NCBI RefSeq assembly: GCF_945915435.1
Contig: NZ_CAMEFG010000016.1
Span: 1 to 64,000 of the forward strand
Length of the DNA stretch: 64,000 nt
Source of the DNA: an uncultured Paracoccus sp.
GTDB lineage: Bacteria; Pseudomonadota; Alphaproteobacteria; Rhodobacterales; Rhodobacteraceae
Reading direction: 5' to 3'
The translations under genes were made by a program, and so were the position numbers. Each line of letters begins with the position of its first letter. Positions within the stretch are counted from its first letter, which is position 1. Of this stretch, positions 1-9,595 are shown piece after piece. The notes under the pieces are model-generated. The model ran no database searches. It was not told the origin of the DNA and saw only the letters and a program-made list of their open reading frames with translations.

Positions 1-19
1 ACCAAGGAGGAGGGGGCGC

Positions 20-1672
20 ATGTCCGCGGATACATTCGACCATATCGTGATCGGCGCAGGTTCGGCAGGCTGCCTGCTGGCCAACCGGCTGAGCGCGGAT
101 CCCTCGCGCCGGGTGCTGCTGCTGGAAGCGGGCAGGCGCGACAATTATCACTGGATCCACATCCCGGTCGGCTATCTTTATTGCATCGGCAATCCGCGCA
201 CCGACTGGCTGTATGAGACCGAACCCGATCCCGGCCTGAACGGGCGCAAGCTGCGCTATCCGCGCGGCAAGACGCTGGGGGGCTGTTCCTCGATCAACGG
301 CATGATCTATATGCGCGGGCAGGCGCGCGACTATGACGGCTGGGCCGAGGCCACCGGCGACACCGCCTGGAACTGGCAAAACAGCCTGCCCGATTTCAAG
401 GCGCATGAGGATCATTACCGGCTGGACGGCGGCGCCGATCCCGCGACCGGCGGCAACAGCCGATTCTCCGACCTGCACGGGCATGGCGGCGAATGGCGGG
501 TCGAAAAGCAGCGCCTGCGCTGGGATGTGCTGGACGATTTCGCCGAAGCAATGGTGCAGGCCGGCATCCCCCGCAGCGACGACTTCAACAGCGGCGACAA
601 TTCCGGCGTGGGCTATTTCGAGGTCAACCAGCGCTCGGGCTGGCGCTGGAACAGTTCGAAGGCCTTTCTGCGGCCCGCGAAATCCCGGTCGAACCTGACC
701 GTGCGGACCGAAGCCCATGTCCATCGCCTGCTGTTTGAAACCGGCGCGGACGGCCGCCCGCGCTGCACCGGCGTCCTGCTGCGGGGCGGGGCGATCCTGC
801 GCGCGCGGCGCGAGGTGATCCTGTCGGCGGGGGCGGTCAACACGCCCCAGATCCTGCAACTGTCGGGCATCGGGCCGGGCGCGCTGTTGCGCGAACACGG
901 CATCGAGGTGGTCCGGGACCTGCCCGGCGTTGGCGAGAATCTCCAGGACCATTTGCAGATCCGCGCCGTCTACAAGGTGACGGGGGCGAAGACGCTGAAC
1001 ACGCTGGCGGGCAGCATCTTCGGCAAGGGCAGGATCGGGCTGGAATACCTGCTGCGCCGGTCCGGCCCGATGAGCATGGCGCCCAGCCAGCTTGGCGCCT
1101 TCACCCGCTCGGACCCCGGCCAGCCCTGGCCCAACCTGGAATATCATGTCCAGCCGCTGAGCCTGGAGGCCTTTGGCGAGGGGTTGCACCCCTTCCCGGC
1201 GATCACCGCCAGCGTCTGCAACCTGAACCCGACCAGCCGGGGCCATGTGCGTATTCGTTCCGGCGATGCAGGCGATGCGCCGCTGATCGCGCCGAACTAC
1301 CTGTCCACCGACGAGGATCGCCGGATCGCGGCGGAAAGCCTGCGGCAGGTGCGCAAGGTCGTGGCGCAGGCCGCCTTCGCGAAATACCGGCCCGAGGAGT
1401 TCAGGCCCGGCCCGGAATACCAGACCGACGAGGAACTGGCGCGGCTGGCGGGCGATATCGCGACGACGATCTTCCATCCCACCGGCACGGCCCGCATGGG
1501 CCGCGCGGACGATGCGGGCGCGGTGGTGGACGCCCGGCTGCGCCTGCGCGGGATCGAGGGGCTGCGCGTCGTCGATGCCAGCGTGATGCCGGCGATCACC
1601 AGCGGCAACACCAACGCGCCGGTGCTGATGATCGCGGAAAAGGCCGCGCGCTTCATCCTCGGCGCGGCTTGA
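20..1672 (+). CDS. GMC family oxidoreductase (choline dehydrogenase-like)
   Basis: N-terminal FAD motif DHIVIGAGSAGCLLANRLS; GMC signatures YPRGKTLGGCSSINGMIYMRG and SAGAVNTPQILQLSGIGP; C-terminal HPTGTARMG. Confidence 0.93.
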   Translation: MSADTFDHIVIGAGSAGCLLANRLSADPSRRVLLLEAGRRDNYHWIHIPVGYLYCIGNPRTDWLYETEPDPGLNGRKLRYPRGKTLGGCSSINGMIYMRGQARDYDGWAEATGDTAWNWQNSLPDFKAHEDHYRLDGGADPATGGNSRFSDLHGHGGEWRVEKQRLRWDVLDDFAEAMVQAGIPRSDDFNSGDNSGVGYFEVNQRSGWRWNSSKAFLRPAKSRSNLTVRTEAHVHRLLFETGADGRPRCTGVLLRGGAILRARREVILSAGAVNTPQILQLSGIGPGALLREHGIEVVRDLPGVGENLQDHLQIRAVYKVTGAKTLNTLAGSIFGKGRIGLEYLLRRSGPMSMAPSQLGAFTRSDPGQPWPNLEYHVQPLSLEAFGEGLHPFPAITASVCNLNPTSRGHVRIRSGDAGDAPLIAPNYLSTDEDRRIAAESLRQVRKVVAQAAFAKYRPEEFRPGPEYQTDEELARLAGDIATTIFHPTGTARMGRADDAGAVVDARLRLRGIEGLRVVDASVMPAITSGNTNAPVLMIAEKAARFILGAA

Positions 1673-1849
1673 GCGTGGTTCTTCGTCAGGTGCTTCATAA
1701 AAGCTGCCCGGTGCCTGTCCTTTCATCACGCGGCCATGCGCACGGCATCTGTCGCGGCCCGGTTCCAGCACCGCGATGATCCGCCCAAGATCATCTTGTG
1801 CCGATCCGTGCGGCTGTGACTTGCCGGCCATCGCCAAGGCATGATTGGA

Positions 1850-2852
1850 CTACCCGCAGGCCATGACTTCACGCTCATGCGTCAGGTAGGCGGTGACCGC
1901 TTCGGGCAATTCGGCCATACCCAGCCCCGCGCGGTCCGGGACGTGCCACAATCCACCGCGCATATTCTCCGCCATCGGGCAGATCGCATCACGCAGCGGA
2001 TTGGGATTGATGTCCACCTCCAGCACACCCTGCCCGCCTGCCACCGCCAGAACATGGGCCGAGGCCAATAATCCGATACCGCCACCCAGGAAATGCGGAC
2101 AATAGGTTCGCCCTGCCGCCAAGGCTTGCCGCGCGACGGCAAGACAGCCGGTCACGCCGCCCCATTTGGCGACATCCGGCTGGATGAATTGCAGCGCCCC
2201 CGCAGCCAGTGCCTGCGCGAAATCCGCCGCTCCGGCAATGTTCTCGCCACCGGCCAGCGGAACGCCGAGACTTGCCAGCCTCTGCCAGTCGGCAGGCAAG
2301 GCATCGGCAGGGATCGGCTCTTCCATCCAGCCTAGGCCAAGGGGCGTGATATTGCGCAGGAATTTCTCGCCCTGATCGACATCCCACGCCTGGTTGGCAT
2401 CAGCGAAAAGGCGTTCACCCGGTCGCAGTCCGGCAGCCAGCGCCGCGAGCTTTTGCGGTTCCGTTCCAGTATCAAAGCCCACCTTGACCTTGAAGGCGGA
2501 AAAACCCAAGGCGCGGGCGCGAGGTATCTCGTGGCCCGCTGCATCGACATGGATACCGCTGGCATAGGCTGGCACCCGCAGGCCGCTATCCGCCGCCAGC
2601 ATCCGCGCGAGCGGCCTGCCAGCCCGCCGCGCGACCAGATCCCAGGCCGCGATATCCAGCGCCGCGATGACCTGCCGAAACGGTCCCGGTTCGCCGCATT
2701 GCAAGGCGCGGATGCGGGTCGCGGCTTCAAGCGCCGCGAACATCGCGGCAGGATCGGGCCAATCAGCACCCATCACCAAGTCGGCCACGTCGTCCAGCAG
2801 CAGGTTGACGCGATGCTCGGCCCCGGCCGCCGGCCAGTTGGCGAATGGACAT
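1850..2852 (-). pseudogene. Mandelate racemase/muconate lactonizing enzyme family protein, apparently missing most of its N-terminal domain; SD-preceded ATG is out of frame with the body
   Basis: Barrel motifs FKVKVG, FADANQAW, MEEPI, GEN, QPDVAKWGG and PHFLGGGIGL are present. The ATG at 2852 (GGAGGAGGAGAGGCATATG) reads MSIRQLAGGRGRA in a different frame from the HRVNLLLDDVADLVMG body. Confidence 0.65.
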
Positions 2853-2886
2853 ATGCCTCTCCTCCTCCGCCGTCCTCCCAAACGGC

Positions 2887-2903
2887 TAGTAACCGGTTAC
2901 ATA
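2887..2903. promoter_or_regulatory. LacI-type operator palindrome (TAGTAACCGGTTACATA; core GTAACCGGTTAC)
   Basis: Perfect 12-bp palindrome with central CG, between the MR/MLE gene and a divergent lacI-family gene. Confidence 0.75.
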
Positions 2904-3000
2904 TCAGCGATGCCGCGAATCGTCAATGTCGCTTTCACCACATGGCAAGACTTGTGCAAACGGACATGTATCGGAATAATCCCCGATTGGGAGATTGATC

Positions 3001-4047
3001 ATGTCCAAACATGCGGAAAACAGAAAAAACAGCCAGAAAGCCAGTGTGGGCATAAGAGATGTGGCACGTCACGCCAATGTCTCGACCGCTACGGTGTCCC
3101 GTGCGCTGAACAAACCCGAGCGTGTCAGCGCCGATCTGCGTGATCGTATTGCCCGCGTTATCTCAGAAATCGGTTACATTCCTGATGCTTCGGCGCGCGC
3201 TCTTTCGTCGCGACGGACCCGCACCATCGGGGCCATCGTGCCGACGATAGACAACGCCATGTTCGCGCAGGGCATTCAGGCGCTGCAAGGCTATCTGGCG
3301 ACGCAGGACTATCTGCTGCTGCTGGCGACGAACCAGTATGATCTGGAAACCGAGCTGAAACAGGCCCGCAACCTGATCGAGCGCGGCGTCGACGCGCTGA
3401 TCCTGCGCGGCGACGAACGCCATGCGGAATTGCGCCGCCTGCTGGCCGCCAAGGCGATCCCCTTCGTCAATGTCGGCGTCTACGAGCCGCACAAGCCCTA
3501 CCCTTCCATCGGGACCGACAATGCCGAGGCGGGGCGGGTCCTGGCGCGCTACGTCACCGGGCTGGGTCACCGCCGGATCGCCGTCGTGGCCGCCCATCAG
3601 CGCAACAACGACCGTGCGCAAGCGCGGCTGCGTGGCGTGATCGATGGTCTGGCCGAAAGCGGAACCACCCTGCGTCCCGAATGGCTGCTGCATGTGGAAT
3701 ATACGCTGGATGACGCCGGCAACGCCGCACGCGCCTTGTTGTTCGACAAGGATCGCCCAACCGCCGTGATCTGCGGCAATGACGTGATCGCCTATGGCGT
3801 CATGCTGGCAGCGATGCGGCAAGGCATCCGGGTTCCCGATCAGCTTTCCATCGTGGGCTTCGACGATCTGGAATGGAGCCGCCATCTGCAACCCAGCCTG
3901 ACCACCATCCATATGCCGACCAATGAAATATGGGTCAGGGCAGGAAAATACCTGGTCGACCTTCTGGCCGGACTCAGCCCGTTGAAGCATCAGAAGGTGG
4001 ATTTTTCCCTGATCGTCCGCGAATCCACCGCGCCCTTTTCCGAATGA
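3001..4047 (+). CDS. LacI family transcriptional regulator
   Basis: GIRDVARHANVSTATVSRALNKPERVS HTH; periplasmic-binding-like C-terminal domain (AVICGNDVIAYGVMLAAMRQGIRVPDQLSIVGFDD). Confidence 0.95.
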   Translation: MSKHAENRKNSQKASVGIRDVARHANVSTATVSRALNKPERVSADLRDRIARVISEIGYIPDASARALSSRRTRTIGAIVPTIDNAMFAQGIQALQGYLATQDYLLLLATNQYDLETELKQARNLIERGVDALILRGDERHAELRRLLAAKAIPFVNVGVYEPHKPYPSIGTDNAEAGRVLARYVTGLGHRRIAVVAAHQRNNDRAQARLRGVIDGLAESGTTLRPEWLLHVEYTLDDAGNAARALLFDKDRPTAVICGNDVIAYGVMLAAMRQGIRVPDQLSIVGFDDLEWSRHLQPSLTTIHMPTNEIWVRAGKYLVDLLAGLSPLKHQKVDFSLIVRESTAPFSE

Positions 4048-4151
4048 ACGCAGAGATCGGATCATCCTCGGCGCGGCCCTAGCATGGCACGCCTACGGGA
4101 TCGGCCCGGTTCATATCCACCGGGAATGGCGCGCGGCGGAACCTTGCGCCT

Positions 4152-5089
4152 TTACCCAAGCAGGTGAAGGCCAAAGAGGATGGTGGCGGCAAGGAAGACC
4201 GTCTCGGCCACGATCAGGGCGACGGCGCTGCCGCCGACCTCCATCATCCGCACGAGCGAGGTCTTGATCCCGACCGCAGCGATGGCGGTCAGAAGCGCCC
4301 AGCGGCTGAGTTCCTCGGCGGCATGGGCAACAAGGCCGGGGATGAGACCGAACAAGTTCACCGCCGCCAGAACCAGGAAACCTACGACGAAACCGGGCAG
4401 CAGAGGCGGACGTCCGCCGCCCTCGCCACCATCCAGCCCGCGCGCGCGGATCGCCAGCGAAAAGACCAGCACCACCGGGGCCAGCATGGCGACGCGAATC
4501 AGCTTAACCACGGTCGCGGTCTCGCCCACCTCGGGGCTGACAGAAAAGCCCGCGCCGACCACAGCACCGTGACGCCCATGACGGTAAAGGCCAGGTTGCG
4601 CTCGGACTTGTCGGTCCTGGGCAGGACGGCGGCAATGGCCATTGCCGCCGAGGCCCCGCAGATCGCCACCGCGCCGCCCGAAAGCAGCGCCATCCGCCAG
4701 CCGCGGCCAAAGAAGCGCGCGGCGATCAGGGCGAAAAGGATGGTCGCCACGACACCGCCGATCACTAGAAGGATCATCGCGCCGCCCAGATCGGTCAGCA
4801 TCCCGACCGAGATCCGCGCGCCCAGAAGCGCGACCCCCAGCCGCAGCACCGTGCGCGCCGCATATTCGACGCCCGCCTGCGTCCGCGTGCCGTTCTCGGC
4901 CAGGAAGTTCAACGCCAGCCCCATCAGCAGCGCCATCAGCATCGCGGGGGCGCCGTAATGATCGGACAGGAACTGCGCCGCAACCGCGACAAGAAGCGAG
5001 ACCGCGATGCCGGGAAACAGTTTCGGTCCGGCCGGCGTCCAGAAGATCCTGCGAGCCGGCGATTGCATCTGGTTTGCTGGTTTCGTCAT
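4152..5089 (-). pseudogene. suyZ: YeiH/COG2855 family putative sulfite/sulfate exporter (SuyZ-like), disrupted by an internal frameshifting deletion
   Basis: N-terminal part (MTKPANQ...ERNLAFTVMGVTVL) and C-terminal part (VVGAGFSVSPEVGETATVVK...FGLHLLG) lie in different frames. Relative to the intact paralogue at 18069-19079, about 35 residues (STLAMILYPIIG...IHDVAQ) are missing at the junction near 4563-4580. It lies directly downstream of suyAB. Confidence 0.8.
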
Positions 5090-5275
5090 TTGGATCGGGT
5101 CCAGGCGTGATAACCGTCCACAGCCATATCCTTCACGGCTGGAAAGATTGCGGGCAGGTGCCGCCCTGTTCTTGCCGCGTTTGAATTGCCACGTCAGGCG
5201 GCTGCAAGCGAAGGCCGGGGCCAAGCGCATCCGCCAGCCCTGCCGATCAGGGCTGGCGTTCATATCACCGGTCGC

Positions 5276-6457
5276 TCAGGCGCTGCGATAGAGCTTGGTC
5301 ATCGAGAATTCGCGATGCCCCAGCGCCTCGGCGGCGGTGGCGCGGCCGTTCGCGGTGCGGATGATCATCTCGATCAGCGCGTCGCCCGCCTGGTCGATGG
5401 TCATCTCGCGCGTCAGAACGCCGGTCACGTCCACGTCGATATGTTCGGACATGGTGCGCAGGGTGCGCGGGTTGCCCGAGATCTTGATGACCGGAACGAT
5501 CGGGTTGCCGACCACGTTGCCCTGCCCGGTCGGGAAGGTGTGGATGACATAGCCGCCCGCCGCCATCAGCGTGACGCATTCCGCCGCCGCCGAGGAACTG
5601 TCCATGAAGTAAAGCCCCGGCCCCTTTGCGGGCGCCTCGGCCGGACCCATCGCATCGATATAGGTCGAGGTGCGGCCGATCTTTTCCAGGTTGCCCAGCG
5701 CCTTTTCTTCGATGGTGGTCAGGCCGCCGAGGATGTTGCCCTTGGTCGGCTGGCTGTCCGAAAGGTCGTCGGTCTGGTGGGCAAAGATCACGTCATCCTG
5801 ATAGGCCTGCCAGATCTGCCTGAACTTCGCCGCCGCCTCGGGGTTGGCGGCGCGCTTTTCGCAGATATGTTCGGCCCCGGTGATCTCGGACGTCTCGCCG
5901 AAGCAGCCGTAGATCCCCTGCGGCAGCAGCTTGTCATACATGTTGCCCACGGTCGGGCAGGAGGACAGGCCGGTGGTCGTGTCGCTTTCGCCGCATTTGG
6001 TCGAGATCCACAGGTCGCTGATCGGGCAATCTTCCTTTTGCAACTCGGTCGCCCAGTGGACGTATTCCTTGGCCTTCCAGCTTGCCTGGCGTATGGTCTC
6101 GAAATCGCCCTTCTGCTCGATGGAAAAGCCCGCGACAGGCTTGCCGGTCCTGGCGATGCCGTCGACGATCACCTGCGTCCATTCCGGTTCGATCCCGATC
6201 ACGACGACGGCGGCGACGTTGGGGTTCGCGCCGGTGCCGATGATGGTGCGGAAATGCAGGTCCAGATCCTCGCCGAATTGCAGCCGGCCATAGGCATGCG
6301 GGATCGCCATCGTGCCCTTGACGTTGTTGGCCACCGCCTCGCAGGCGGCGTTCGAAATGTCGTCCACGGGCAGGATCAGGACATGGTTGCGCACACCGAC
6401 GCGGCCATTCTCGCGGCGCCATGCCTTGACGGTCGTATTGCTGAAATCAAGAGCCAT
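5276..6457 (-). CDS. suyB: UxaA-family hydrolase, (2R)-sulfolactate sulfo-lyase beta subunit-like
   Basis: Altronate/galactarate dehydratase-like sequence ([66 protein letters not shown]) directly downstream of a small SAF-domain partner; arrangement matches suyAB. Confidence 0.82.
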   Translation of the reverse strand: MALDFSNTTVKAWRRENGRVGVRNHVLILPVDDISNAACEAVANNVKGTMAIPHAYGRLQFGEDLDLHFRTIIGTGANPNVAAVVVIGIEPEWTQVIVDGIARTGKPVAGFSIEQKGDFETIRQASWKAKEYVHWATELQKEDCPISDLWISTKCGESDTTTGLSSCPTVGNMYDKLLPQGIYGCFGETSEITGAEHICEKRAANPEAAAKFRQIWQAYQDDVIFAHQTDDLSDSQPTKGNILGGLTTIEEKALGNLEKIGRTSTYIDAMGPAEAPAKGPGLYFMDSSSAAAECVTLMAAGGYVIHTFPTGQGNVVGNPIVPVIKISGNPRTLRTMSEHIDVDVTGVLTREMTIDQAGDALIEMIIRTANGRATAAEALGHREFSMTKLYRSA

Positions 6458-6460
6458 GAC

Positions 6461-6748
6461 TTACCACCGTTTCGTTTTGCAGTTGTGGGTGTGGACATGC
6501 TGTCCGACCTCGGCATCGCCGACCATCTTGCCGATATCCTCGCCGTATTTGATCACGGTATCGCCGGCCTTCAGCGGCTTCAGCGCGACCTTGTGGCCGA
6601 TGGGGATATCGGCCTTCGCAGTCAGGCGGAAATCCGAATTGTCGTGGGTGACGACGCAAAGCATCTCGGTTCCCGCCGAAAGGTTTTCGACGACGACGAC
6701 GCCGACGTTGTCCTCATGGTCGTGGACCAGAAGTTGTGGAATGCCCAA
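6461..6748 (-). CDS. suyA: SAF-domain small subunit, (2R)-sulfolactate sulfo-lyase alpha subunit-like
   Basis: 95-aa ORF MGIPQLLVHDHEDNVGVVVVENLSAG... immediately upstream of the UxaA-like subunit. Confidence 0.8.
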   Translation of the reverse strand: MGIPQLLVHDHEDNVGVVVVENLSAGTEMLCVVTHDNSDFRLTAKADIPIGHKVALKPLKAGDTVIKYGEDIGKMVGDAEVGQHVHTHNCKTKRW

Positions 6749-6800
6749 TTGCTCCTCCTTTTTTTGATGGCAGCATCAAATCCGTGGTTGATATTTATCA

Positions 6801-6820
6801 TGTATAAGATGTCTTATACA
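6801..6820. promoter_or_regulatory. 20-bp palindrome TGTATAAGATGTCTTATACA upstream of suyAB; GntR-type operator candidate
   Basis: 9-bp perfect inverted arms (TGTATAAGA/TCTTATACA) in the AT-rich suyA promoter region. Confidence 0.7.
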
Positions 6821-6915
6821 AGACTAATTCGTGGCTTTACCCGAATGGTTCCGTCTTGCCGGTCATTCGGCTGGCGATGGCCGGAGATTCCCGGCCAAAC
6901 CCCTTGGCAGGCTGC

Positions 6916-7935
6916 TTATTCCGCGTTGACGAAATCGGACAGCGCCTGATCCGCCGCGACGGCCAGCATGGGGCTGGGGTCGATGTAATCGCCCGCCTCG
7001 GGGGCCGTGGGGATCGTGCCCACGCTGGTCATGAACTCGGCGATCTGCGTCATCCAGCCATCGACATCGGACGCGCCATCGTCGCGGGCCATCATCGCCA
7101 CCTGTTCGTCCAGCGTGAAGATCGGGCGCAGTTCGAATTCGGCACTTACGCCCGCCTCGGAAATCTCGACCCCGCCCTCGGAATAGAAATCGACCAGCAT
7201 CTCGGTCGCTTCATCGGGGTTGGCCTTGATCCAGTTGATGCTTTTCAGATAGACGGCCAGGAACTTCTGGATGGCTTCGGGGTTTTCGGCGGCGAAATCC
7301 TCGCGCGCGACCAGCGCACCGGGAACGATGGCACCCGCATCCGCGCCCGAGCAAAGGTAATCGTAGCCCGCCCGTTCTTGCAGCGTATAGGTGTTCGGCG
7401 CCCAGACACCGGCGAAACGGCCGTTGCCGCTGATGACGGCGGAAATGATCTGGGCCTGCGCCAGATTGACGAACTCGACCGATCCGGGTTCGACGCCCCA
7501 GCTTTCCAGACAGGCGCGCGCGGTATAATCCACGGTCGAGTTGGTCGTCAGCAGCAGGCTGGTGATCTGGCCCGGGTCGGCCTTCACCGCCTCGATCTCA
7601 TCCGCCGGGGCCATGATCGCGTTGGTGCGCGATTCGTCATTGGTCAGGCCGATGGTCTTCAGTCCGAAACGCGACGCGCCAAGGATCGCGGGAACCGAGC
7701 CGGTCCCGCCCACGTCCCAGTCCCGCGCCTGCGCCGCCGCGATCTGCGGCGCGCCCGCGGGGAAGGTCACGAAGGACGGCTCAAGCCCGACCTCGGCCCA
7801 CCAGCCCTTTTCGGTCGCGACATGGAACGGCAAGGCCCAGTAGAGCGAGGGCTGATAGCTGACGGTGATCGCCTCGGCATGGGCGATCCCGCCCGTAAGC
7901 GCAAGCGCGAGGGCTGCGGAAATTCCGGTCTTCAT
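6916..7935 (-). CDS. ABC transporter substrate-binding protein, NitT/TauT (TauA/SsuA-like) family
   Basis: Signal peptide MKTGISAALALALTGGIAHA; TauA-like pattern (WALPFHVATEKGWWAEVGLEPSFVTFPAGAPQIAAAQARDWDVGGTGSVPAI). Confidence 0.85.
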   Translation of the reverse strand: MKTGISAALALALTGGIAHAEAITVSYQPSLYWALPFHVATEKGWWAEVGLEPSFVTFPAGAPQIAAAQARDWDVGGTGSVPAILGASRFGLKTIGLTNDESRTNAIMAPADEIEAVKADPGQITSLLLTTNSTVDYTARACLESWGVEPGSVEFVNLAQAQIISAVISGNGRFAGVWAPNTYTLQERAGYDYLCSGADAGAIVPGALVAREDFAAENPEAIQKFLAVYLKSINWIKANPDEATEMLVDFYSEGGVEISEAGVSAEFELRPIFTLDEQVAMMARDDGASDVDGWMTQIAEFMTSVGTIPTAPEAGDYIDPSPMLAVAADQALSDFVNAE

Positions 7936-7992
7936 CTTCTTCCTCCCAAGAATTGAATACGGGTTATTGTCCAGGGTGACGGGGGCACGGGG

Positions 7993-8790
7993 TCAGGCGA
8001 TCTCCATCGCCTTTTCCTCGCGCAGGCTTCGCCAGATCTGCGTGCGCAGGTGGACGAAGCTTTCCAGATCCATCACGTCCTCGATCTTTTCGTGGTCGTC
8101 CCAGCGCTCGGCCTCGCGGATCGTGCGGATGTCCACGATTTCCTTCACCCGGCCCGGCTGGCGGGCCATGATGGCCACGCGATCGGCCAGATAAACGGCT
8201 TCTTCGACGGCATGGGTGATGAACATCACCGTGCGCGGATTGCGGCGGGCAAGGCGGACCAGTTCCTCTTGCATGACGACGCGGGTCTGGGCGTCCAGCG
8301 CGCCGAAGGGTTCGTCCATCAGCAGGACCTCGGGGTCCAGCACATAGGCCCGCGCGATGGAAACCCGCTGCTGCATCCCGCCCGAAAGCTGATGCGGAAA
8401 GGCGTCGGCATAGCTGGTCAGGTTCATCAGCGCCAGGATGCGCTGGATGCGGTCGGCGCGCTCGGCCTTGGGCACGCGCTTGTTGCGCAGGCCCAGCTCG
8501 ATATTCTCGCGCACGGTCTTCCACGGCATCAGCGCGTATTGCTGGAACACCACCGCGCGGTCGGGGCCGGGGCTGGCGACCCTGACGCCATCGACGCTGA
8601 CGGTCCCCGAAGTCGGCTTGTCGAAGCCCGCGACGAAGCGCAGGCAGGTGGTCTTGCCGCAGCCCGAGGGACCGACGACGGCCATGAACTCCTTGTCCGC
8701 GATTTCGAGGTTCACGCCCTTCAGCGCCTCGAACCCCCCGGTCTTGTCGCCGTAGATGCGGCCGACATCGTCGAAGCGGATCTCTCCCAT
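7993..8790 (-). CDS. ABC transporter ATP-binding protein, NitT/TauT family
   Basis: Walker A GPSGCGKTT, signature LSGGMQQRVSIARA, Walker B VLLMDEPFGALD. Confidence 0.95.
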   Translation of the reverse strand: MGEIRFDDVGRIYGDKTGGFEALKGVNLEIADKEFMAVVGPSGCGKTTCLRFVAGFDKPTSGTVSVDGVRVASPGPDRAVVFQQYALMPWKTVRENIELGLRNKRVPKAERADRIQRILALMNLTSYADAFPHQLSGGMQQRVSIARAYVLDPEVLLMDEPFGALDAQTRVVMQEELVRLARRNPRTVMFITHAVEEAVYLADRVAIMARQPGRVKEIVDIRTIREAERWDDHEKIEDVMDLESFVHLRTQIWRSLREEKAMEIA

Positions 8791-8808
8791 CCGGTCATTC
8801 CTTCCGTT

Positions 8809-9591
8809 TCATGCCGACAGGCCCCGGCGGCGCAGGATGGCCTCTTCGACCTGCCGCAGAACCACGTCGATGATAAGTCCGATGATGCCGATGCCGATCA
8901 TCCCGGCCATGACGGTAGTGGTGGAAACGTTCCCCTGCCCCTGCACCATCATGTAGCCGATCCCGGTCGAGGCCACGATCAACTCGGCCCCGACCAGCGA
9001 CTGCCAGCCAAGCCCCGCCGAAATCCGCAGCCCGGCGATGATCGAGGGCACCGCCGAGGGCAGCAGCACCTCGGTGATCATGCGCCGGTCGGGGGTGCCC
9101 AGCATCCTTGCGGCCTCGATAAGGCGGGGGTCGGCGAATTTCGCACCACGATAGGCGTTGATCAGGCAGGGCGGAAACGCGCCCGCGAAGATGATCATGA
9201 TCGGCCCGCCGATGCCGGTGCCGAACCACAGCGCGGCAAAGGGCACCCAGGCGATCGGCGCGATGAAGCGCACCGCGTCAAAGAGCGGCGTCACGATATC
9301 GTCCAGCAGCCGGAACCAGCCCATCAGCAGGCCCAGCGGCACGCCCACCGCCACCGCCAGCCCGAAGCCGCCCGCGAAACGCAACATGCTGGCCCCAAGG
9401 TGGTCAAGCAGCGTGCCGCCTGCGAAGCGGTGGTCCAGCAGATAGATGAAACGCTCGATCACCGCCAGCGGCGAGGGCAGGAACAGGCTGGGGATCAGCC
9501 CCGAGACGCTGAGCAGCGTCCAGACCCCCAGAAAGGCGGAAAATCCGATCAGGCCCAGCAGCAGGTTGTTGGTGGTGTTGAAAATCCGCAT
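8809..9591 (-). CDS. ABC transporter permease, NitT/TauT family
   Basis: Multi-TM protein; EAA loop LIEAARMLGTPDRRMITEVLLPSAVPSIIAGLR. Confidence 0.92.
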   Translation of the reverse strand: MRIFNTTNNLLLGLIGFSAFLGVWTLLSVSGLIPSLFLPSPLAVIERFIYLLDHRFAGGTLLDHLGASMLRFAGGFGLAVAVGVPLGLLMGWFRLLDDIVTPLFDAVRFIAPIAWVPFAALWFGTGIGGPIMIIFAGAFPPCLINAYRGAKFADPRLIEAARMLGTPDRRMITEVLLPSAVPSIIAGLRISAGLGWQSLVGAELIVASTGIGYMMVQGQGNVSTTTVMAGMIGIGIIGLIIDVVLRQVEEAILRRRGLSA

Positions 9592-9595
9592 TACC

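Noticed and set aside
5186-6949. 587-aa plus-strand ORF
   Set aside because: Antisense shadow of suyAB; low-complexity composition.
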